A stretch of 64,000 bases of DNA from a virus, in the IMG/VR virus record IMGVR_UViG_3300035670_012166, positions 56,182 to 120,181 of that record. One strand, given 5' to 3'. This document shows positions 35,964 through 43,350 of the stretch, piece after piece (position 1 is the first letter of the stretch; each line of letters opens with the position of its first letter). The notes under the pieces were generated by a model. That model was not told the origin of the DNA. It did not search any database and was given only the letters and a program-made list of their open reading frames with translations. Made by a program: the position numbers and the translations under genes.

Positions 35964-36158
35964 TTATCGCTCATTTTCTTCTTTATTAGCTATATCGTAA
36001 TAATTCATTCCATTACGTAAACACCAAACAGAAAGAGCACCCAAAAGAAAATCTGATGGCAATGTTCCAGTAGCTCTCCAAACGTGAGTTATAGCAACCA
36101 AAGCAACCACATACCAAAGTAAACCTGCAGCCTTGTTGTTGTCGATTTTATCTTGCAT
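35964..36158 (-). CDS. Small membrane protein
   Basis: A 64-residue protein with one clear membrane helix (AAGLLWYVVALVAITHVW, about 10-27) and a possible second at about 35-50. Located just before the 35961 gene. Function unknown. Confidence 0.6.
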   Translation of the reverse strand: MQDKIDNNKAAGLLWYVVALVAITHVWRATGTLPSDFLLGALSVWCLRNGMNYYDIANKEENER

Positions 36159-36171
36159 AATATATATTATA
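36159..36171 (-). promoter_or_regulatory. Predicted leaderless promoter of the 36158 gene
   Basis: Minus-strand extended -10 TGTGATATAAT (TATAAT 36171-36166) 7 nt before the ATG. Confidence 0.5.
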
Positions 36172-36175
36172 TCAC

Positions 36176-36206
36176 AAAAAAAGAAGGCTTTGCAGCCTTC
36201 TTTTTT
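36176..36206. terminator. Terminator
   Basis: A stem GAAGGCT / AGCCTTC with loop TTGC, flanked by A and T runs, just after the 36209 gene on the minus strand. Confidence 0.88.
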
Positions 36207-36208
36207 AT

Positions 36209-36628
36209 CTAATCTTCATCTTCCTCGTCATCATATTCATCTTCATCATCAGCTGCAAGATATTCAGCTAAATCAGATGGAGTTAATTCCCAAGAATAAT
36301 CTTCTGAAAGCACATCAGTATCATAATTGTCCATTTCATCCATCCAATCACGAGGATCTTCATATGTTTCTTCAAGTTCTTCTTGCAGAGTATCACAGTC
36401 TAAGCTATATTCTCGCTTATAAAATTCCATAGCTTTGCTGAATGTGCCACAATCACAATCAATTTCAAGATATGCATAACCTTTTTCATTTAAAGGAGTA
36501 TCAGAAGATCCTAAAAATGAATACTCAGTAATTTCTTCAACAATATTCAAATCAACAAGAAGACTTACTGGAACTTTCCAATAGTCATGTCGGTATGTGT
36601 CAATCGCTTGAATAACAATTTTTTCCAT
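36209..36628 (-). CDS. Hypothetical acidic protein
   Basis: A 139-residue protein, preceded by a good GAGGTG ribosome site. The N-terminal 70 residues look like an alpha/beta fold with a CDCG pair; the last 50 residues are extremely acidic. An acidic DNA mimic or small inhibitor is conceivable, but there is no direct evidence. Confidence 0.65.
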   Translation of the reverse strand: MEKIVIQAIDTYRHDYWKVPVSLLVDLNIVEEITEYSFLGSSDTPLNEKGYAYLEIDCDCGTFSKAMEFYKREYSLDCDTLQEELEETYEDPRDWMDEMDNYDTDVLSEDYSWELTPSDLAEYLAADDEDEYDDEEDED

Positions 36629-36676
36629 TATAACACCTCTTGTTTATATGTTATCATCACCCATACAAAATGCAAA

Positions 36677-36916
36677 TTAACTTAATTCAGAAAAATAAGG
36701 GCATTTTTGATAACCAGATCCATCTTTGATCCAGCCATTTCCTTTGCAATTTCCCTTACCTTGTCCATTGCATTCACAAATTCCCACAGGCTTTCTATTT
36801 ATAAAAACCATATTCTCAACTTTTTCTTGTTCTTCAGGAGTGAGATCTAGAAATTCTGCCACAGAACCAACTCGAAAACCAGCCTTTTCTAATCGTTCTT
36901 TCTTTTCTGCATCCAT
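36677..36916 (-). CDS. Small Cys-rich protein
   Basis: A 79-residue protein. Residues 45-72 contain CECNGQGKGNC and later YQKCPYF, four Cys likely to bind one metal ion in a DnaJ-like zinc-knuckle (C-x-C-x-G-x-G type) arrangement. Its N-terminus has a helix that recalls small phage proteins with LTPEEQEKV. Role unknown. Confidence 0.6.
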   Translation of the reverse strand: MDAEKKERLEKAGFRVGSVAEFLDLTPEEQEKVENMVFINRKPVGICECNGQGKGNCKGNGWIKDGSGYQKCPYFSELS

Positions 36917-36924
36917 TTAAATTT

Positions 36925-37500
36925 CTAACCTTTCTTAGCAATCATAGCACTTCTATGATCTGCCATATGAAAAAATTCAGCTTCTTTTGTACAGGGAATC
37001 TTAGCTGAACCCCATTCCAATCTTCCGTGATGAGATAAGATTATATGGCTTAATTGAATTTTTAAATCTTTTGGAAAATCTTTGATATTTTCCATTTCAG
37101 AATAAACCCACATAGCAGACAAACAAAGATGACCAATGATATTTCCCACTTCAGTAAATGAATAAATACCTAAATTTTCATCTATTAGCTCATACTCATC
37201 AATTTTACCAATATCATGCAAAATAGATGCTGATAACAGTAAATCTAAGTTTAGTTCTTGATAAGTATATTTTTCTTTCAGTAAATTATAATCTGAAATG
37301 CAAAAATCAGCTACCTCTATAGAATGTTCTGCTAAACCTCCAGGGTAAGCATGATGCATTCTTTTAGCAGCTGGAGCAATCAAGTAAGCATCTCGATATT
37401 TTCCTTTATGACCAACAAGATTTTTACAGAGTTGCTGAAGATATAGATCTTTTATTAAAGAAATCAAATCATCTAACCTAGCACTACAGTCAATATACAT
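36925..37500 (-). CDS. HD-domain hydrolase, YhaM-like
   Basis: A 191-residue HD-superfamily phosphohydrolase. HHAYPGGLAEHS (about 49-60), ILHDIGKIDEY (about 93-103) and HIILSHHGRLEWGSA (about 150-165) match, in order, the HD domain of YhaM, a 3'-5' exoribonuclease of Firmicutes. The N-terminal OB domain that YhaM uses to bind nucleic acid is absent. It could degrade RNA, DNA or nucleotides. It lies immediately after the Fic gene. Confidence 0.75.
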   Translation of the reverse strand: MYIDCSARLDDLISLIKDLYLQQLCKNLVGHKGKYRDAYLIAPAAKRMHHAYPGGLAEHSIEVADFCISDYNLLKEKYTYQELNLDLLLSASILHDIGKIDEYELIDENLGIYSFTEVGNIIGHLCLSAMWVYSEMENIKDFPKDLKIQLSHIILSHHGRLEWGSAKIPCTKEAEFFHMADHRSAMIAKKG

Positions 37501-38124
37501 TTATGATTCCATCGGTGGTAAATTATAATATTCGTAAATATCATCCGTCAAAAATTGAGTTCCAGTGAAAAATCTATCTCTAAATGACTGTATCTCATCA
37601 TAATAACTAAATCTATCTTTGTAATAAAAAATTCTAGGGTCTTCACCACAAACTTTTTGGATCATATTGAAAAGTAATCTTCCAGTTCGACCATTACCAT
37701 CAATAAAAGGATGAATACACTCAAACATATGATGAGATATAGATGAAACTTTTAAGCCACTAATCATATTTAGATAATTCAATTCAACAAGTTTAGTAGT
37801 AATATCAAACCAATGATTCATCAAGTTGTCTAATATTAATGGAGAAGGACATAATTCATGTCCAATCCAAACATCTGATTTTCTATATTGACCAGAATTA
37901 TTATTTCTTTCAAAAAATTCAACATTTTTTGTAAGAAATCTATGGATGTCTAGTGGAGAATTTGATGTAAGTTGAGATGATTCTGACATAACAAAATTTA
38001 AAGCATTAAGATGATTGTCATACATCAATTGACCAGGTTTAATTGAAGGAAAACCAGGTTGAGGATCTATCAAACCACTTTCATATACAAAAATTTCTTT
38101 CCAACTTTTTGAACAATTTTCCAT
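37501..38124 (-). CDS. Fic-domain protein (putative AMPylase)
   Basis: A 207-residue protein from ATG 38124 (AAGGAC upstream; a GTG at 38136 is possible). The active-site loop HPFIDGNGRTGR (about 138-149) has every catalytic residue of the Fic motif H-x-F-x-D-G-N-G-R-x-x-R. An N-terminal helical region precedes it. Fic proteins transfer AMP or other nucleotide parts to target proteins. I do not see a clear inhibitory (S/T)xxxE(G/N) helix. It may modify a host protein during infection; the target is unknown. Confidence 0.85.
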   Translation of the reverse strand: MENCSKSWKEIFVYESGLIDPQPGFPSIKPGQLMYDNHLNALNFVMSESSQLTSNSPLDIHRFLTKNVEFFERNNNSGQYRKSDVWIGHELCPSPLILDNLMNHWFDITTKLVELNYLNMISGLKVSSISHHMFECIHPFIDGNGRTGRLLFNMIQKVCGEDPRIFYYKDRFSYYDEIQSFRDRFFTGTQFLTDDIYEYYNLPPMES

Positions 38125-38160
38125 ATTGTCCTTCACTTTCGCTTTGGTTTTTTGATAAAT

Positions 38161-38580
38161 TTAATCTTTAATACTTACTTCAGCCTGTGCATCAAAAGCA
38201 CAATCTACATTTGATTCAGGATCTTCACCTAAAATATCTGCTGCTTTTTCTATATACCCTTTAGGCTTCAGATGAGGATACGCAGCTATGAATTTTTTTT
38301 TCATTTCATCATAAAATTTATAATCACTTTCCGTTGGTGGAAATAGTTTAAATAATTGATATTGAATGAAATGATTTTCTTGTTCAATCATATCCTCGTA
38401 AGAAGGTAGTTCAGGTTGCTCATTGTTCTTATAAACTTCATCTCTGATTGCTCTCCATTCAGGTTGGTCGCATTTACATTCGCAATCAGAAACACACCAA
38501 GATTTACCACATTCTGGACATACTGCTTGATTAACTCTGCAATGCCAGCAATAACTCCATTTCAAATCTTCTTTAGTCAT
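38161..38580 (-). CDS. Hypothetical zinc-ribbon protein
   Basis: A 139-residue protein with a Cys-rich N-terminus: CWHC, then CPECGKSWCVSDCECKC, giving enough ligands for two zinc sites. The rest is acidic and helical. Overlaps the upstream gene by 8 nt. Function unknown. Confidence 0.65.
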   Translation of the reverse strand: MTKEDLKWSYCWHCRVNQAVCPECGKSWCVSDCECKCDQPEWRAIRDEVYKNNEQPELPSYEDMIEQENHFIQYQLFKLFPPTESDYKFYDEMKKKFIAAYPHLKPKGYIEKAADILGEDPESNVDCAFDAQAEVSIKD

Positions 38581-38785
38581 CTAAATATACCTTTTGTGGA
38601 TTAATAGTTATATGATAAGCCACTTTTTCTTCTTCAAAATAATATCTCAATGAATCAAGAAATTCTTTTCTATCATTATAATAAAGATTTTGAAGCATCT
38701 CAACCATTTTTTCTTCTGAAACTTCTTCATCTTCATCAGCAGTGATGTCAATGTCAAAAGATAAGTTTAACTTATACTTAGCCAT
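38573..38785 (-). CDS. Hypothetical small protein
   Basis: A 70-residue acidic protein with a strand-helix-strand look: KYKLNLSFDIDITAD, an acidic helix, and VAYHITINPQKVYLDD. Abuts the 38786 gene. No family recognised. Confidence 0.6.
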   Translation of the reverse strand: MAKYKLNLSFDIDITADEDEEVSEEKMVEMLQNLYYNDRKEFLDSLRYYFEEEKVAYHITINPQKVYLDD

Positions 38786-39103
38786 TTATTCTTCTTCTTT
38801 ATATGTAATTTGGTCTATAAATTTTACACAATGCTCACAATCGCATTCTTGAAATTTTTCCCAATCATCGTATCCTAAGAGTTCACGGAGAAAATTTTCT
38901 ACTGTATATTGATAACACCATTTAGTATGTGTATCAAATAATTTATTCAATGAATCTCCATACTCACTACTTACATCAATTGGATGCCATTTGATTAAAC
39001 GAGAAAATTCTGCAGCTCTAAAAGAAATCTTATGATCTCCAGCTCTTCTTACTTGTATAGCGTTATGCTCTTTGATGAGCTTGATAATTTCCCAACCTGT
39101 CAT
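38786..39103 (-). CDS. Possible divergent Tad2-like protein
   Basis: A 105-residue protein starting MTGWEIIKLIKEHNAIQVRR, which resembles the 'EALKxLKEGKKVRR' opening of the DUF2829/Tad2 family found in neighbouring genes. The remainder differs and has a C-x-C-x2-C cluster. Start overlaps the stop of the upstream Tad2-like gene as ATGA. Assignment is weak. Confidence 0.5.
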   Translation of the reverse strand: MTGWEIIKLIKEHNAIQVRRAGDHKISFRAAEFSRLIKWHPIDVSSEYGDSLNKLFDTHTKWCYQYTVENFLRELLGYDDWEKFQECDCEHCVKFIDQITYKEEE

Positions 39104-39315
39104 TCCACTACCTCCCAGTTATTATTGAGAGTTTCTTGAAATGCATTGGCAATTTCATCAACAATATCAAGATGTTGATGTGCCTCTGCTGCATATTCAC
39201 CTGATAATTCGATTGTATTATATTTACCAATAAAAATACAACAGCCTTCTGACCAAAACTTTTGCCGAACTTTTTTACCTTCTTTGAGTGCTTTAATTGC
39301 TTCTTGCCAATTCAT
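39100..39315 (-). CDS. Tad2-like (DUF2829) protein
   Basis: A 71-residue protein with the family opening MNWQEAIKALKEGKKVRQKFW and ending NNNWEVVE, the two hallmarks of DUF2829 proteins. Tad2 of this family forms a tetramer that binds the Thoeris immune signal gcADPR and so blocks host defence. Here the middle is short. Whether this copy still binds a nucleotide cannot be told by sight. Confidence 0.65.
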   Translation of the reverse strand: MNWQEAIKALKEGKKVRQKFWSEGCCIFIGKYNTIELSGEYAAEAHQHLDIVDEIANAFQETLNNNWEVVE

Positions 39316-39330
39316 ATTTTTCTCAATTCA

Positions 39331-39768
39331 TTATGGAATAATTTCACCGTTTTCAACAGCTTTATTATAATCTTTAATGATTTTTTCAGCAAATGGAGGG
39401 CAAGGTGATGGTCCTGCAATTTCTCTTATTTTATCGAATATTTCAATCCAATTATCATCATCAACTAAATCAATTGTAAATTCTTCTTCTTCACCTGTGT
39501 CGTGATTCAAATTGTGCCATAAACCTTGTAAATTCCATATCTTTATATCAAGGGATGAATCATTGTTATTTATATTCCATTCTAAAATGACATCATCACC
39601 AACAGCAAATATTTTGGGTAAAGATAAATCTCTGGGATAATTTTTGGTCAAGAAATCAGAAATAGAAACCAAATCTTCAGTGTAAAGTTCAGTGTATTCA
39701 TTTGCAATCCAGCCATTCGCAAATATTTCTTGAAATCTATCCCAAAAATATGTGAATTCTTTTTTCAT
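39331..39768 (-). CDS. Hypothetical protein
   Basis: A 145-residue protein (MKKEFTYFWDRFQEIF). Acidic, with strands in the middle (VILEWNINNNDSSLDIKIW). Start overlaps the upstream Tad2-like stop as ATGA, so it is co-translated within that cluster. No family recognised. Confidence 0.65.
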   Translation of the reverse strand: MKKEFTYFWDRFQEIFANGWIANEYTELYTEDLVSISDFLTKNYPRDLSLPKIFAVGDDVILEWNINNNDSSLDIKIWNLQGLWHNLNHDTGEEEEFTIDLVDDDNWIEIFDKIREIAGPSPCPPFAEKIIKDYNKAVENGEIIP

Positions 39769-39980
39769 TCTTCAGTATCCCAAGAATCAATATCCCAATC
39801 ATCAGCAATCAGATCACGAGGTTCTAAATCAAGACTCCAAGTCATAAGTTCACAATCTTCGCTGTAATGATATACAAAGACTTCTTCATCTTTGTCATAA
39901 TATAAATATTTATCTTCCCAGGAGGTTCTTGTGATAGGTTTACCTTCCATCAAAGTATCTAATACTTCTGTAAATTTCAT
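39765..39980 (-). CDS. Tad2-like (DUF2829) protein
   Basis: A 71-residue protein from ATG 39980, which overlaps the previous stop as ATGA. It has MKFTEVLDTLMEGKPITRTSW at the start (21 positions, in family register) and LIADDWDID at the end, the latter matching the 'LLAEDWE' motif of DUF2829. Function in defence evasion is by family analogy. Confidence 0.65.
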   Translation of the reverse strand: MKFTEVLDTLMEGKPITRTSWEDKYLYYDKDEEVFVYHYSEDCELMTWSLDLEPRDLIADDWDIDSWDTEE

Positions 39981-40219
39981 TCTACAATCTCCCATTCATT
40001 CTTGAGTATATCATCAATCAATTCTTCAGCTATTTCTTGATTAAATAAATTTGTCCAGGGAGTAATGGGATTTATATCAGGCACTCTTGGAAATTCTTTT
40101 GCTTGATGAGAAAAATAACACCCGTCAGAGAAATAAAAGTGCCAATCAGGATTTTTCCAATTGACACATCTTATTTTTTTACCTTTGGACAATGCTAATA
40201 AAGCTTCTATTCCGGTCAT
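39977..40219 (-). CDS. Tad2-like (DUF2829) protein
   Basis: An 80-residue protein from ATG 40219 (an ATG at 40234 is possible). MTGIEALLALSKGKKIRCVNW and the end ILKNEWEIVE match the family opening and closing motifs. A predicted -10 box TGGTAAGAT lies 5 nt before this ATG, supporting the shorter start. First gene of a small coupled run with 39765 and 39331. Confidence 0.65.
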   Translation of the reverse strand: MTGIEALLALSKGKKIRCVNWKNPDWHFYFSDGCYFSHQAKEFPRVPDINPITPWTNLFNQEIAEELIDDILKNEWEIVE

Positions 40220-40230
40220 AATCAATCTTA
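40220..40230 (-). promoter_or_regulatory. Predicted leaderless promoter of the 40219 Tad2-like gene
   Basis: Minus-strand TGGTAAGAT (TAAGAT 40230-40225) 5 nt before the ATG. Confidence 0.4.
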
Positions 40231-40235
40231 CCATA

Positions 40236-40271
40236 ATTTAATCCCAAAGAAAAAAATCTTTGGGATTAAAT
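40236..40271 (-). terminator. Terminator after the 40274 gene
   Basis: A 15-bp stem ATTTAATCCCAAAGA / TCTTTGGGATTAAAT with loop of six A. Confidence 0.85.
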
Positions 40272-40273
40272 GA

Positions 40274-40858
40274 TCAACTAGTGTAGTATCTGGTTATTTC
40301 GATTGTATGATTATCAAGTTCGATAATTTTTCCATCACGAAAATAAGCCTCAACATGTATATTTTGGCTATAACTTCCATCTATTGATTTCAAAAATAAA
40401 TCAGAAAAACTATTTTCTATTAAAACAATTCTGATACCAATCATGCTATCATCAATTTTGTTAATACCATAATGAGGTAACTTATGTGCATCTGGTCTTA
40501 CATATGGTAAAAGATAATAATCAGATTTAGGAATTTCATATAATCTAATAGTGAATTTATTTTCAAAGAATAAATGGTCTTTCTCTTTTCGTACAAAAAA
40601 CCATAATGAACGATTTTTCGTTTGGTTATCAAAATCTTTCAAAAAATCAATATGCTTTTCTAAAAGTTCTTTGCTATCATTTTCAAAATTATTAATATTG
40701 TAATCTGATGTTCTATTTTTATTGGTTTCGATGATTTCTTTTTCTATAGCAACAATTTCATCAAAAGTATATGTTCTTGGAACAATAACATCTGAATTAA
40801 TATCTGTGCGAGCTGCAACAGCCTCTAATGCTGTCTTAAATTCTAATATTGTATTCAT
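40274..40858 (-). CDS. Hypothetical protein
   Basis: A 194-residue protein (MNTILEFKTALEAVAAR) with a helical N-terminal half and a beta-like C-terminal half. Promoter and terminator make it a single-gene unit inside the Tad2-like region. No family recognised. Confidence 0.65.
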   Translation of the reverse strand: MNTILEFKTALEAVAARTDINSDVIVPRTYTFDEIVAIEKEIIETNKNRTSDYNINNFENDSKELLEKHIDFLKDFDNQTKNRSLWFFVRKEKDHLFFENKFTIRLYEIPKSDYYLLPYVRPDAHKLPHYGINKIDDSMIGIRIVLIENSFSDLFLKSIDGSYSQNIHVEAYFRDGKIIELDNHTIEITRYYTS

Positions 40859-40892
40859 AATTTATTATACCTTTAATCAAAAATATCACCAA
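40859..40892 (-). promoter_or_regulatory. Predicted leaderless promoter of the 40858 gene
   Basis: Minus-strand TATAAT (40869-40864) 5 nt before the ATG, with TTGGTG at 40892-40887 as -35 and a 17-nt spacer. Confidence 0.55.
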
Positions 40893-41167
40893 GTAAGCTT
40901 TGGTATTTCCCAATTTTCAACTTCACCAAACCATTTATAAGATTGGGTGTCTTCGCCAAATATTCCAACTTCCCAATCTTCAATCAATGATTTAAACATT
41001 AGATTACTCAACATTTCATTGGGTGGGTATTTAGGATTATAAGCAACATCCCAGGTATTTGAAACTATTAAATCTATACAAGCTTGAATTTCTCTTTCAG
41101 GCATTTTTGTCATTCTAATTGAGTGAAACCCTTTTCCAAGTAACTTTATAGCCTGATAGCCTTTCAT
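40886..41167 (-). CDS. Possible divergent Tad2-like protein
   Basis: A 93-residue protein. MKGYQAIKLLGKGFHSIR recalls the Tad2-like opening and EDWEVGIFG recalls the closing motif, but spacing differs, so homology is uncertain. ATG overlaps the stop of the upstream gene. Confidence 0.5.
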   Translation of the reverse strand: MKGYQAIKLLGKGFHSIRMTKMPEREIQACIDLIVSNTWDVAYNPKYPPNEMLSNLMFKSLIEDWEVGIFGEDTQSYKWFGEVENWEIPKLTW

Positions 41168-41484
41168 TTTAGGGCGCTCCTATTAATCATCATACCAGAA
41201 GCATTTTCAAATTGTCTAATCATTTTTTCTCTAGGAGTAAGGTCTTCAAGTTGGTCGTGTGCTTCTTGCAAAACTGTAATGAATTTTTTAAGCTCTTCTT
41301 TATTCAATACAATCAAATCTGAATCAGTGTAGCCATCAAATAAAATCTTCAAACGATTTTTCCAAGAAAGTTTGCCATCGTTAAATCCATACATCCATAA
41401 ACCTAAATCTACAGAATTATAATCATTCACTTTTATGTGCAAAGAATGAGATCCACAATCGCAATTAATAATTTCAGTTTTCAC
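41164..41484 (-). CDS. Hypothetical protein
   Basis: A 106-residue protein starting with INCDCGSHSLHI, a 'C-x-C-G-x-H' motif, and with a helix ELKKFITVLQEAHDQL. A similar CDCGSH plan recurs in phage hypothetical proteins. Overlaps both neighbours by 4 nt. Confidence 0.6.
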   Translation of the reverse strand: MKTEIINCDCGSHSLHIKVNDYNSVDLGLWMYGFNDGKLSWKNRLKILFDGYTDSDLIVLNKEELKKFITVLQEAHDQLEDLTPREKMIRQFENASGMMINRSALK

Positions 41485-41699
41485 TTTTCACTAACTTTCT
41501 TGAGGGTGTATTTTGCATCCATAGGTAATATAAGAAATTTTATCTCCATCCAATCAGTTTCACCGGATTGATGTTTCACTTTATTTTCTAGCTTATTATC
41601 TTGAAATCTCCAATAGGTGGTGTTTTTTTCATCCTTTACACACAAAATATGGCCAGAATTTAAGATTTCAATTACCTGTGTTGGAATGGGAAGCATCAA
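41481..41699 (-). CDS. Hypothetical small protein
   Basis: A 72-residue protein with a beta-like middle (YWRFQDNKLE). PTQVIEILNSGHILCVKD might be a degraded Tad2-like start, but the match is poor. Overlaps both neighbours by 4 nt. Confidence 0.55.
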   Translation of the reverse strand: MMLPIPTQVIEILNSGHILCVKDEKNTTYWRFQDNKLENKVKHQSGETDWMEIKFLILPMDAKYTLKKVSEK

Positions 41700-41965
41700 T
41701 CAACCTCAAAACTCTTCCTTAATGTTTCTCTGACATTTTGATCCCACAATAATTCAGATGCAAAACCCAGAGTACCAGAGTCAAAATGAATCCAAACAGT
41801 TTTGCCATCATCAGAAAGACTTACTTCAATAATATCATCTTTATCATATTGAAATTCTTCACAAAAAACATTGGCAATTTCTTGTAAATATTTTTTGAAT
41901 CTAACAAAGCTGTAAATGCGCCCTCTTATATACTGTTCACTAAATATCTTTGGATCAGCTTCCAT
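41696..41965 (-). CDS. Hypothetical small protein
   Basis: An 89-residue protein (MEADPKIFSEQYIRGR) with a helix then strands IIEVSLSDDGKTVWIHF. It overlaps the nucleosidase-like gene by 11 nt. Function unknown. Confidence 0.6.
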   Translation of the reverse strand: MEADPKIFSEQYIRGRIYSFVRFKKYLQEIANVFCEEFQYDKDDIIEVSLSDDGKTVWIHFDSGTLGFASELLWDQNVRETLRKSFEVD

Positions 41966-42497
41966 TTAGTACTTCCATAAATAAATCAGCGCCATTCATA
42001 TGATTCTGCTCCCATTCATTAGCATCTCCATTATCACTAACAAATTTATAAGCTGCAAAATCAAAACCAAAAATTTTACAAACTTTTGCAATTGAATAAG
42101 CTTCCATATCTACAATAGGAGCAGATGGATTTTCTTGAAATTTATCTGCTGTACTACATAAATATCCACTATCCTCAAAAACAATTAAGCTTTCAATTTT
42201 GGGATAGATTTCATTATCAAATGGTGTTATGCTAATACTATCTACTAATGGTCTCGCATCCATATCAAACTGTTCAAATTTAGTGCATTTATATAAAAGA
42301 TTTTTAATTAATACTTTTGAACCAGCAGAGCCATAATTAAAAACAATTGTATCTTCAGGATTATATAGAGGTAATGTTTTTGTAGCCATAATAGCAGCAT
42401 TGACTTTACCTACACCAGTGTAAACAACAGTAATGTTAGGATGATTAAGCTGAAACTCTGATGGAAGAGCAACAAAAACTACAATATGTCTTTTCAT
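41955..42497 (-). CDS. Nucleoside phosphorylase / MTA-SAH nucleosidase-like protein
   Basis: A 180-residue member of the PNP/MTAN fold. VVYTGVGKVNAAIMA (about 24-38) is the phosphate/ribose loop, FNYGSAGS the next strand, VDMEAYSIAKVC (about 130-141) the Met-Glu ribose-binding motif, and KFVSDNGD (about 151-158) the catalytic Asp region. The protein is about 50 residues shorter than bacterial MTAN. It could cleave adenosine-type nucleosides or signalling derivatives. Its place beside Tad2-like genes invites an anti-defence idea, which is unproven. Confidence 0.75.
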   Translation of the reverse strand: MKRHIVVFVALPSEFQLNHPNITVVYTGVGKVNAAIMATKTLPLYNPEDTIVFNYGSAGSKVLIKNLLYKCTKFEQFDMDARPLVDSISITPFDNEIYPKIESLIVFEDSGYLCSTADKFQENPSAPIVDMEAYSIAKVCKIFGFDFAAYKFVSDNGDANEWEQNHMNGADLFMEVLNGS

Positions 42498-42691
42498 ATA
42501 TTTATCAATCTTAAAACAAGAAAAAATAAAGTTGTAAGCATCCCACTAATTATCAATAGTGAAGATGTCATTTGTAAGAAAGATCTATCCTTTACAACCA
42601 CTGTCTTATATGCTCCTAAAAGAAAATAAAACCAGCTTATAGTAGCAAATAAGAACACAATAGAAAGAATTGGTATCTTAAAATTTTCCAT
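42494..42691 (-). CDS. Small two-helix membrane protein
   Basis: A 65-residue protein with membrane helices at about 7-29 (IPILSIVFLFATISWFYFLL) and 40-63 (MTSSLLIISGMLTTLFFLVL). Overlaps both neighbours. Function unknown. Confidence 0.6.
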   Translation of the reverse strand: MENFKIPILSIVFLFATISWFYFLLGAYKTVVVKDRSFLQMTSSLLIISGMLTTLFFLVLRLINI

Positions 42692-43226
42692 CTTTTATAT
42701 CCTGTTGATTCTTATCCACTTCAGCTACAACATCAACACTTTCCCAATCATCAGCAAGTAAATCTAAATAAGTAGCTCCATAAGGTTGAGCAAATTTACC
42801 AATACCACGAGAAGGATGCCAACTTATACGCCTTATAGTTTTTCCAGCATACAAATCATCCAAAACTTCCTTGAAAGTTTTGTTTCGTACCACAATCCAA
42901 TCTTCTGCAAATAAATCATCTACAGTGATTTTTGCATCTTGATTATTAGATTTTTGTGGTGGAAAAAGAACAAGACTTCGATTACCTTCTCTTGTCATTA
43001 TCTTGCCTAAACCAAGCATTTTAAGAGCCCAATTCATATCTCTCTTAAGCTCAATATTATTTGTCTTAAGAAAATCATCAAAGCTAGAACCAATATGTTT
43101 GTTCTCCACTGCGTATGGTAAATAATCTTCACCTGGATCAATATAATTGATAGCAGCTTTGTTCAATTTTGCTTTCTTGATCTCAATATCATAAAAATAT
43201 TTTTGATTTTTAGGTAATTTATCCAT
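42678..43226 (-). CDS. Protein with C-terminal Tad2-like domain
   Basis: A 182-residue protein. Residues about 110-172 follow the DUF2829 plan: TFKEVLDDLYAGKTIRRISW ... YLDLLADDWESVDVV. The first 105 residues (KNQKYFYDIEIKKAKLNK...) are a separate domain of unknown type. A fusion of an unknown domain to a Tad2-like module is unusual. First gene of the coupled run down to 38161. Confidence 0.65.
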   Translation of the reverse strand: MDKLPKNQKYFYDIEIKKAKLNKAAINYIDPGEDYLPYAVENKHIGSSFDDFLKTNNIELKRDMNWALKMLGLGKIMTREGNRSLVLFPPQKSNNQDAKITVDDLFAEDWIVVRNKTFKEVLDDLYAGKTIRRISWHPSRGIGKFAQPYGATYLDLLADDWESVDVVAEVDKNQQDIKDGKF

Positions 43227-43237
43227 ATCTTATAATA
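43227..43237 (-). promoter_or_regulatory. Predicted leaderless promoter of the 43226 gene
   Basis: Minus-strand extended box TGGTATTAT (TATTAT 43237-43232) 5 nt before the ATG, after the hairpin array. Confidence 0.45.
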
Positions 43238-43247
43238 CCATAAAAAA

Positions 43248-43280
43248 AATGAACTTGTAAGAATTTCTTACAAGTTCATT
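43248..43280 (-). terminator. Hairpin 1 of triple array (terminator)
   Basis: A near-perfect palindrome, arms of 16 nt (AATGAACTTGTAAGAA and complement) with almost no loop, followed on the minus strand by a run of eight T. Confidence 0.85.
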
Positions 43281-43285
43281 AAGAT

Positions 43286-43312
43286 AAGTTATTCGATAAT
43301 TTAGAATAACTT
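43286..43312. repeat. Hairpin 2 of triple array
   Basis: A 9-bp stem AAGTTATTC / GAATAACTT with a 9-nt loop; no T run of its own. Confidence 0.7.
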
Positions 43313-43315
43313 GAT

Positions 43316-43347
43316 ATACCATATTCGTGGTGTCACGAATATGGTAT
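43316..43347. repeat. Hairpin 3 of triple array
   Basis: A 14-bp stem ATACCATATTCGTG / CACGAATATGGTAT with loop GTGT, beginning just after the stop of the FN3 gene on the minus strand. It may protect the 3' end or aid termination. Confidence 0.75.
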
Positions 43348-43350
43348 CAT

